From NCBI GenBank assembly GCA_030617565.1, contig JAUWVE010000110.1, forward strand, positions 1-5,316: 5,316 nucleotides of DNA, written 5' to 3'. Positions 1 to 5,316 of the stretch are shown here, piece after piece. Below the pieces are notes generated by a model. It had not been told where the DNA came from. It made no database searches and was given only the letters and a program-made list of their open reading frames with translations. Made by a program: the position numbers and the translations under genes. The DNA is from Gammaproteobacteria bacterium. GTDB taxonomy: Bacteria; Pseudomonadota; Gammaproteobacteria; BMS3Bbin11. The number at the start of each line of letters is the position of its first letter. Within the stretch, counting starts at the first letter, position 1.

Positions 1-8
1 TATATGAT

Positions 9-119
9 TCAAAAGACTAAATCCGCCGGGAGCGGATTTGAACAGGCGAAGACTGACCCGAAGGGTGCAGGCCACGGACGGCCTGCATAAATGAACTCGC
101 CCATGAAGGGCGAAACCAT
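9..119 (-). repeat. Probable dispersed hairpin-rich intergenic repeat, also readable as a 36-codon ORF
   Basis: Four inverted repeats sit in about 95 bases. They are 19-26/32-39 (8 bp, AAATCCGC with GCGGATTT), 56-59/63-66 (4 bp, ACCC with GGGT), 66-73/80-87 (8 bp, TGCAGGCC with GGCCTGCA) and 97-102/108-113 (6 bp, TCGCCC with GGGCGA). On the minus strand the block is open from ATG at 119 (second ATG at 104) to TGA at 9-11 and would encode 36 residues including FIYAGRPWPAPFGSVFACS. No Shine-Dalgarno sequence precedes either ATG. From memory, near-identical peptides are annotated as many short hypothetical proteins in gammaproteobacterial genomes, which would be expected of a dispersed DNA or RNA repeat misread as genes. 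Repetition itself cannot be shown here because only one copy is in the window. A genuine small protein is possible but less likely. Confidence 0.55.
11..39 (-). terminator. Possible rho-independent terminator of the hemL-end transcript
   Basis: Read on the minus strand, an 8-bp perfect stem (39-32 with 26-19, five-base loop, five G-C pairs) is followed by a T-rich run (TTTAGTCTTTT, 21 to 11) that begins inside the stem. This is the best terminator-like structure downstream of hemL, about 160 bases after its stop codon. It is also the left end of the hairpin repeat. The T tract is interrupted, so efficiency is uncertain. A closer but weaker candidate is AGGT-TTC-ACCT followed by TTTT (174 to 161), with only a 4-bp stem. 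The T7 run at 192-198 has no stem before it. Confidence 0.35.
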
Positions 120-199
120 CAGCAAAGTTCTAGAACAAGAACAAAAAAGAACATTCCAGTAAAAGGTGAAACCTCAACCATGCGCTAGTATAAAAAAAC

Positions 200-1477
200 T
201 CAAAGTGATGAAAAAACAGCCTCCGCCGCATCAAGCGTAATATCAATCTCCTTCTGCCCATGAGCGGATGAAACAAAGCCAGCCTCAAAGGATGATGGAG
301 CCAGGTTTACACCATGCTCAAGCATGCCATGGAAAAATTTATTGAAACGTTCCACATCACAGGCCATGACATCTGCAAAGCAGTTTACTTGCTCGTTATC
401 GGTGAAGAACAGGCCGAACATTCCACCTACCTGATTAAATGTCATCGCTATCCCTGCTGCCTTCGCACGTTGCTGGATCCCGCTTGCCAACTGATATGCA
501 GTCGTTGATAAGCGATCATAAAACCCTTCTTCCTGAATATGCTCAAGCATCGCCAGGCCGGCTGTCATGGCAACAGGGTTGCCAGACAACGTACCCGCCT
601 GATATACCGGCCCATCGGGTGCAATTTGATCCATCAAATCAGCACGCCCGCCAAAGGCGCCGACGGGCAAACCACCACCGATAACTTTACCGAGCGTCGT
701 AAGGTCAGGAACGACTCCGTAATGTGCCTGGGCACCACCTAATGCCACACGAAAACCGGTCATTACCTCATCGAAAATGAGTATTGTACCGTGCTTGTCA
801 CAAAGCTCCCGTAAGCCCTGCAGAAAACCTGCTGCCGGTGGCACACAATTCATATTGCCGGCTACCGGTTCAACAATGATACAGGCAACACTCTCACCTT
901 CAGTTTCTAGTACATCTGCCACTTGTTGCAAGTTGTTGTATTCCAGTGTCAATGTCAGACTGGCAAGAGCGGCCGGCACGCCCGGTGATGTGGGTACACC
1001 AAAGGTCAGTGCACCTGAACCTGCTTTCACCAGCAGGGAATCTGAATGGCCATGATAGCAACCTTCAAATTTTATTATTTTGTCCCTGCCGGTAGCACCA
1101 CGCGCCAGACGAATGGCACTCATAGTGGCTTCTGTGCCGGAGCTGACCATCCTTACTTTTTGGATAGACGGCATCAGCTGACAAACAAGATCCGCCATCT
1201 GTGTTTCCAGGACGGTAGGTGCACCGTAGCCAAGCCCGGCTTCAAGCTGCTTTTTTACTGCCTCAATAACTGCGGGATGGGAATGACCCAGTATCATTGG
1301 TCCCCAGGAACCAACATAATCGATATATTCCCGTCCTTCTTCATCCCACAAACGGGCACCTGAACCACGCTTGAAAAATACCGGTGCGCCACCAACGGAT
1401 TTGAATGCCCGTACCGGTGAATTCACACCGCCGGGGATATGTTTTGAGGCCTGCAGGAATAGTTCTTCGTTGTTCAT
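200..1477 (-). CDS. hemL: Glutamate-1-semialdehyde 2,1-aminomutase
   Basis: This 425-residue cytoplasmic PLP enzyme converts glutamate-1-semialdehyde to 5-aminolevulinate, the last step of the C5 route into haem and other tetrapyrroles. The length is typical of the family. Visible landmarks are the N-terminal HIPGGVNSPVRAF (residues 13-25), the phosphate-binding SSGTEA (112-117), GCYHGHSD (139-146), a mobile-loop region around 153-181, FDEVMTGFR (235-243) with Asp236 expected to contact the PLP ring nitrogen, and TLGKVIGGGLPVGAFGG (261-277) with Lys264 as the Schiff-base lysine. GTLSGNP (295-301) is also present. The ATG overlaps the thiE stop as ATGA, and AGGTTGA (1491 to 1485) lies seven bases upstream as a ribosome binding site, which supports this start. 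It is the last gene of the run. Nothing is missing from the active site, and the assignment is secure. Confidence 0.98.
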   Translation of the reverse strand: MNNEELFLQASKHIPGGVNSPVRAFKSVGGAPVFFKRGSGARLWDEEGREYIDYVGSWGPMILGHSHPAVIEAVKKQLEAGLGYGAPTVLETQMADLVCQLMPSIQKVRMVSSGTEATMSAIRLARGATGRDKIIKFEGCYHGHSDSLLVKAGSGALTFGVPTSPGVPAALASLTLTLEYNNLQQVADVLETEGESVACIIVEPVAGNMNCVPPAAGFLQGLRELCDKHGTILIFDEVMTGFRVALGGAQAHYGVVPDLTTLGKVIGGGLPVGAFGGRADLMDQIAPDGPVYQAGTLSGNPVAMTAGLAMLEHIQEEGFYDRLSTTAYQLASGIQQRAKAAGIAMTFNQVGGMFGLFFTDNEQVNCFADVMACDVERFNKFFHGMLEHGVNLAPSSFEAGFVSSAHGQKEIDITLDAAEAVFSSL

Positions 1478-2148
1478 TTATGGTTCAACCTGTTTACAGC
1501 AGCCGAGCTGCCTGTCTGTTCATCGAATAATGCAGTGATTTTTCTGCTGCTAAGGAGCGTGTCCGGTGTTGAAAAAATGCCGCTGATTACCGCGACGGCA
1601 CTGGCACCGGATGATATCAGAATCTTCGCATTTTCTGCTACGATTCCACCTATCGCTACTACCGGCTGTTCCAATATCTTCGTTGCCTGCTGAAGAGTTT
1701 CAAGATCAGCCGCTTTTGCCTGCGGTTTTGTACCTGATAAAAAGAAACTGCCGAATGCAATATAGTCGGCACCATCATCGATCGCCTGCACTGCCCGTGG
1801 CAGACTATTGTAGCAGGATGCTCCAATCATTAGCTTCGGGTAACGCATTCTTGTTTCACTTACTGTGGCATCATCTCTGCCACAATGCACGCCATCTGCA
1901 TTCACTTGCCTGGCGAGTTCTGCATCGTCATTGATGATAAATACTGCCCCTGTATGCCTGCACATTTTAGCCAGTTCAACGGCCTGCCTCAGGCGCTTTT
2001 CCTCATCACAGCTTTTGTCACGGTACTGTAAAACCCGGCATCCGCCTGCCAGCACCAGGCGAACTTTCTCAAACAACTCGTCATCATCCAGAGTCCCGGT
2101 ATCGGCAATGGCATACAGGCCTTTAATTTTATTAGCAAGATGGTGCAT
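1474..2148 (-). CDS. thiE: Thiamine-phosphate synthase
   Basis: This TIM-barrel cytoplasmic enzyme joins HMP pyrophosphate, the product of ThiD, to thiazole phosphate, giving thiamine monophosphate and pyrophosphate. From the start chosen here it has 224 residues, close to the usual 200-220. Landmarks are KGLYAIADT near the N-terminus (9-17), LQYRDK (40-45), INDD (72-75), GVHCGRDD (86-93), IGASCYNS (108-115), the pyrophosphate-side TKP (140-142), AIGGI (165-169) and AVISGIF (186-192). The family usually reads GVHLGQ and has His rather than Tyr after the Ser/Thr-Cys pair, so this is a mildly divergent member. The start at 2148 gives TAACATG, one base after the thiD stop. An in-frame ATG at 2193 would add 15 residues that overlap thiD by 44 bases and have no family counterpart, so it is less likely. 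Neither start has a strong Shine-Dalgarno sequence, which fits coupling to thiD. Confidence 0.96.
   Translation of the reverse strand: MHHLANKIKGLYAIADTGTLDDDELFEKVRLVLAGGCRVLQYRDKSCDEEKRLRQAVELAKMCRHTGAVFIINDDAELARQVNADGVHCGRDDATVSETRMRYPKLMIGASCYNSLPRAVQAIDDGADYIAFGSFFLSGTKPQAKAADLETLQQATKILEQPVVAIGGIVAENAKILISSGASAVAVISGIFSTPDTLLSSRKITALFDEQTGSSAAVNRLNHK
1485..1491 (-). promoter_or_regulatory. Ribosome binding site of hemL
   Basis: AGGTTGA on the minus strand lies seven bases before the hemL ATG at 1477, inside the last codons of thiE. With the ATGA overlap it indicates that hemL translation is coupled to thiE but also has its own initiation signal. Confidence 0.6.
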
Positions 2149-2149
2149 G

Positions 2150-2938
2150 TTATCTAGTGTCGCGGCACAGGCGGTCGGGGATATGCTGTCCATGACCGGG
2201 CCTGAACCCTGCCCGCAAACTGTTTATGACGAACTGCTGTGCCTGTTCCAGTGCCTGTTCCATCTCCAGGCCATGGGCTAATCCGGCGGCAATGGCTGAA
2301 GCCAGGGTACAGCCTGAACCATGATATTCAAATTCCAGCCGTGGCCAGTTCCATTCTCGAAGCTTTCTGCCACGCCGATAATAACGGTTAATGACACTAC
2401 TTGATTCAGCATGCGTGCCTGTAATAAGGCTGTCACTGTCACAGAATAGTGACGCGCAATCATCAGCAGATGCATGTTTACCAGCAAGCAAACGAGCTTC
2501 TGGAATATTGGGCGTAATTATTGTCGCAACAGGAAATAGTAATTCCTTGAGCGAGCCAATAAGTGAGTGTTCACTTAGGCTTTCATTGTTATTACTGCTA
2601 ATCACAGGGTCTACGATTGCCTTGATTTCAGGGAGCTCCCCCAGCAACGATGAAACAACGGAAATAATCTCTCTGTTTGCCAGCATGCCGGTTTTAACAA
2701 TAGCAGGAGACAGGTCGTCCAGCACAGCACGCATCTGCGCTTCGACCAAACTTGCTTCAACCGGCTGAAAACTCCTGACCTCAACAGTATCCTGAACGGT
2801 TACCGCTGTTACCACCGGTGCCGCATGACAGCCCATTGCCGACAGTGTCTGAATATCCGCACACAGGCCTGCTCCTCCTGATGGATCCATCCCGCCGATT
2901 ACCATTACGACCGGAGGCGCCGCCTTGTTCATTATCAT
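2150..2938 (-). CDS. thiD: Hydroxymethylpyrimidine/phosphomethylpyrimidine kinase
   Basis: This ribokinase-fold enzyme phosphorylates HMP and then HMP phosphate to HMP pyrophosphate, the pyrimidine half of thiamine, which ThiE next uses. The preferred start gives 262 residues, usual for the family. Seen in order are GGMDPSGGAGLCADIQTLSA near the N-terminus (15-34), the VTAVTVQDT block (43-51), VKTGML (81-86), DPV (110-112), ITPNIPEARLLAG (141-153), LITGTHAE (171-178) and YHGSGCTLASA (205-215), whose Cys210 is the expected catalytic/anion-hole residue. The stretch after DPV reads ISSNNNESL, where relatives that I remember have a glycine-rich segment. The YHGSGCTLAS and GHGQHIP forms resemble Pseudomonas-type ThiD. 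A GTG at 2956 overlapping the tgpA stop (TAGTG) would add six residues, but AAGGTGA sits just ahead of the ATG at 2938, so that start is preferred. ATG at 2932 is also possible. Confidence 0.95.
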   Translation of the reverse strand: MIMNKAAPPVVMVIGGMDPSGGAGLCADIQTLSAMGCHAAPVVTAVTVQDTVEVRSFQPVEASLVEAQMRAVLDDLSPAIVKTGMLANREIISVVSSLLGELPEIKAIVDPVISSNNNESLSEHSLIGSLKELLFPVATIITPNIPEARLLAGKHASADDCASLFCDSDSLITGTHAESSSVINRYYRRGRKLREWNWPRLEFEYHGSGCTLASAIAAGLAHGLEMEQALEQAQQFVINSLRAGFRPGHGQHIPDRLCRDTR

Positions 2939-2942
2939 CGTT

Positions 2943-2949
2943 TCACCTT
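2943..2949 (-). promoter_or_regulatory. Ribosome binding site that decides the thiD start
   Basis: AAGGTGA on the minus strand is four bases from the ATG at 2938, with seven bases between AAGG and the ATG. It lies downstream of the alternative GTG at 2956, so it cannot serve that codon. It matches the end of the Shine-Dalgarno consensus well and favours the shorter ThiD. Confidence 0.65.
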
Positions 2950-2955
2950 GTTTCA

Positions 2956-4995
2956 CTAAGTCGGCCTGAACTCATGCACGGCCCGGGCAAGTTTTTGCTG
3001 CTGTTTTGTGTCTGTAATGCCTGCATATATAATTGCAATATAGGCCTCTGTCACTGGCATCACTCGCTCCTGTAAGTCCGGACGTAAGCGTATTATCCGC
3101 CGGGCAAAACTTGCCGGCCCTTCTGATGGTGATCTATCTATTCCTGCACGAGACAGGCGATGACAAAATTTTTGATACTGTCGAACCGCTGGATCAATTA
3201 TTTTCTTTCTACGAAATAATATCCATGCCTGAATACTGACTACCAGTGAAATCAGACCCACCAGTAAAAACACCAGCTTACTCCAGTCTGTTTTCTGAAA
3301 ACCCATCCAGTGAAGTAAATTGCTCTGATTTTTGGCCCCATAATCGATCACCCATTTATACCAGCGTGTGTTGACACCATCCCAGAATAATTTTACCCCC
3401 TTAATTGTTTGACTGAACAGGGACCCGGCTAAAATTGCCTGCAGCTTCTCACCCGCCACATTACCCAGCGGCTGCCCCTGTTCCATTAACTGTCGAATTG
3501 CAGATAGGCCAAATTCAATTCTTTCCGGAGCAACTGCTGAGGTCGGGTCCACCCTGACCCAGCCACTTTCCTCCAGCCACACCTCCGACCAGGCGTGGGC
3601 ATCGCTTTGTCTGACAATTAAATACCCTCCCTGCTCATTCCATTCTCCCCCCTGGTATCCAATAACCACACGTGCCGGTATTCCTGCCAGCCTCATCATT
3701 GCGGTAAAAGAAGAGGCATAGTGCTCACAATAGCCCTTTCGTGTATCGAGCATAAAGGTTTGTACAGGCTTATCATCCAGTAACGGGGGTTGCAGGGTAT
3801 AGAAAAATTCATTGTTCCGATAATAATCAAAAACGACTTTGATGTATTCCCTGTCACTGCCTGCCTGCCGATAAAGTTCTTCTGCCAGGTGGGCAAGCCG
3901 CTCTCCTTTGATGGAACTTTTATCAAAATTTCTCTGTAGTATATCGTCAGAAATCGTGGTGAATTTATACTCGGTCGCCGAAATCATTTGCAGTTGCTTC
4001 CGTTCACGGATTAACCCGCTGCTACGCAAGGTCTGTCCTTTCCCCCATTTAAGTGCAGCGGACTTGCTCACCGGCATGTCGAGTGCAAAGATCCATTTTT
4101 GATTTGATGGCTCCTGAAGAATTGAATATTCAATCGCACTCTCTTTTGCATAGCTTATCGGTGTAGCAACTGCCATAGCTAACCGGCTTTCTTTCCAGAC
4201 CCCCTGTTCATAGTTTTCCAGTACCAGGCCGCGCCAGTAGCGCTGTTTTGCAGCAGGAAGCCTGCCATTAAACTCCACACGAAACGCCACTTTTTCACTC
4301 TGGTTCAATTCATTGATGCTGCCCGGTTTCATCGTATCTGACATTCCTGTCAGTCCGGAGTGACTGTCACCGGGCAGTCCAAACAGCCCCCCCGGCAGAC
4401 GGGGAAATAACAGGAATAGCAATATAGCCACCGGCAATCCCATCATTACCATGCCCGCAGCACGCTTCAGCATAAGGAAGGGTTTTTCTCTGTTACTATG
4501 ATTCAAGTACATCATGACCGTGAAAAGGATGATAAGCACGGCCATCAAATAAACTCCCAGCCACAGAGATTGTGAATAGAGAAAGCTTGTCATGGCAATA
4601 AACAGACAGAGAAATACGACCAGCATGTAATCACGCATGGTCTTCAGCTCAAGGAATTTCAACATCGTCAATGCCACCAGCATAGCAACGCCTGCATCAC
4701 GCCCAAGCAGTGTATGGTAATGCTGAAAAAGAAAAAATAACACGCTGAAAATTATTATTATTCGAAAGATGCTGCCGGGAGACTGCCAGTTTGCTGTAAT
4801 AATTTTGTAACGCCAGCCAAAGGCAAATATCGCAAGCACAGCAAACCCTGCCGGCAAGCGGCCCAGGTGCGGGCTCATTGACAGTAGCAAAGCAATAAAC
4901 AAAGAATATAATGCCTGCCTGTCTGGCTTGAGCTCCTGACCGGTGCTGATATGAAATTTTTGTTTTATCAAAACAACGCCAAAACTTTTAAACAC
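2956..4995 (-). CDS. TgpA-like membrane transglutaminase (DUF3488 and transglutaminase-like domains)
   Basis: This 679-residue inner-membrane protein has the TgpA layout. About six hydrophobic segments occupy residues 28-197 (clear ones near 76-92, 101-116, 121-140, 142-163 and 180-197). LFPRLPGGLFGLP (196-208) follows, a family hallmark. Residues 209-572 form a probably periplasmic region, 573-594 a C-terminal membrane helix, and 595-679 a basic cytoplasmic tail (RRKK at 595-598). The transglutaminase core shows the Cys-His-Asp triad: GYCEHYASSF (Cys423), SDAHAWSEVWL (His467) and VRVDPTSAVAPERIE (Asp483). All three are intact, so activity is likely. TgpA is reported as important for viability in Pseudomonas aeruginosa, but I know of no settled substrate. 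The gene overlaps the DUF58 gene by 28 bases, a pair normally found with a MoxR ATPase gene. The start is GTG at 4995. TTG at 4971, overlapping the DUF58 stop as TTGA, would shorten it by eight residues. Neither start has a strong ribosome binding site. Confidence 0.93.
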   Translation of the reverse strand: MFKSFGVVLIKQKFHISTGQELKPDRQALYSLFIALLLSMSPHLGRLPAGFAVLAIFAFGWRYKIITANWQSPGSIFRIIIIFSVLFFLFQHYHTLLGRDAGVAMLVALTMLKFLELKTMRDYMLVVFLCLFIAMTSFLYSQSLWLGVYLMAVLIILFTVMMYLNHSNREKPFLMLKRAAGMVMMGLPVAILLFLLFPRLPGGLFGLPGDSHSGLTGMSDTMKPGSINELNQSEKVAFRVEFNGRLPAAKQRYWRGLVLENYEQGVWKESRLAMAVATPISYAKESAIEYSILQEPSNQKWIFALDMPVSKSAALKWGKGQTLRSSGLIRERKQLQMISATEYKFTTISDDILQRNFDKSSIKGERLAHLAEELYRQAGSDREYIKVVFDYYRNNEFFYTLQPPLLDDKPVQTFMLDTRKGYCEHYASSFTAMMRLAGIPARVVIGYQGGEWNEQGGYLIVRQSDAHAWSEVWLEESGWVRVDPTSAVAPERIEFGLSAIRQLMEQGQPLGNVAGEKLQAILAGSLFSQTIKGVKLFWDGVNTRWYKWVIDYGAKNQSNLLHWMGFQKTDWSKLVFLLVGLISLVVSIQAWILFRRKKIIDPAVRQYQKFCHRLSRAGIDRSPSEGPASFARRIIRLRPDLQERVMPVTEAYIAIIYAGITDTKQQQKLARAVHEFRPT

Positions 4996-5316
4996 TCTGA
5001 CATATGTCTTTCATCATTTGCTGGCAATAGTTTTTGCCCGGGCAGATCCAGCCCAAAACTTATTCCCTGTGCCCCCGCTTCTATCACCCAGCGGGTAAGC
5101 AGGCTGATTCGATGTTCCCTGTCTCCATACGTATCATCCCAGTGGAAGGTCATTTCAGGCATTTCTCCACCGACAAACTCCTTACAGTACAACCCCTTGC
5201 CTCTGGCATAGGCTTTCCAGTCTATGTGCTGCGGTGAGTCGCCTTTCCTGAATATTCTCAAACCTGAATAGTCATCATGGCTGGTTTTCCTCAGTACCGG
5301 CTTCGGACTATTCCCG
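4968..5316 (-). CDS. DUF58 domain protein, C-terminal part (5' end outside the window)
   Basis: The frame is open from the right edge (first complete codon at 5315) to TGA at 4968-4970, giving 115 residues. It contains the DUF58 signature DDYSGLRIFRKGDSPQHIDW (visible residues 15-34), continuing as KAYARGKGL, where GLR, GDSP, IDWK and AR are the conserved positions. It ends with a FGLDLPG...CLKVLALF tail that I associate with gammaproteobacterial members. DUF58 proteins are usually about 300 residues or more with N-terminal membrane segments, so roughly two thirds of this one lies beyond the edge. The family is found beside MoxR ATPases and transglutaminase-like proteins. A biochemical role is not established, though VWA-like folds have been proposed. 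A TTG at 5261 is internal to the domain motif and is not the start, because conserved residues precede it. Family call secure, function unknown. Confidence 0.9.
   Translation of the reverse strand, partial: GNSPKPVLRKTSHDDYSGLRIFRKGDSPQHIDWKAYARGKGLYCKEFVGGEMPEMTFHWDDTYGDREHRISLLTRWVIEAGAQGISFGLDLPGQKLLPANDERHMSECLKVLALF

Overview
The window looks like ordinary chromosomal DNA from a gammaproteobacterium, possibly an environmental or sulfur/methane-oxidiser-like lineage. This placement is inferred from memory of protein families. ThiD carries the YHGSGCTLAS active-site form and GHGQHIP-type tail that I associate with Pseudomonas-type ThiD. ThiE resembles that group too. The transglutaminase gene is of the TgpA type, next to a DUF58 gene. 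Species cannot be named from this sequence.

All five protein-coding genes lie on the minus strand and are packed almost without gaps, so transcription runs from the right edge to the left. In that order they are: the C-terminal part of a DUF58 protein (cut by the right edge), a TgpA-like membrane transglutaminase (28-base overlap with DUF58), thiD (1-base overlap or a 17-base gap, depending on its start), thiE (one-base gap or 44-base overlap, depending on its start) and hemL (4-base ATGA overlap with thiE). No internal promoter and no TPP riboswitch could be recognised. The arrangement suggests one long transcript whose promoter lies outside the window, probably upstream of a MoxR-DUF58-TgpA cluster.

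Functionally there are two themes. DUF58 and TgpA belong to a widespread envelope-associated cluster of unsettled substrate. ThiD and ThiE carry out consecutive steps of thiamine phosphate synthesis, and HemL makes 5-aminolevulinate for haem and other tetrapyrroles, so the downstream half is cofactor biosynthesis.

The first 199 bases are the only non-coding stretch. They hold a compact element of four closely spaced hairpins (about 19-113) that also reads as a 36-codon minus-strand ORF. I recall this sequence as a recurring intergenic repeat in gammaproteobacteria. Its last hairpin plus a T-rich tail may end the operon transcript. This element is the most curious part of the window. I saw no convincing new multi-gene system.
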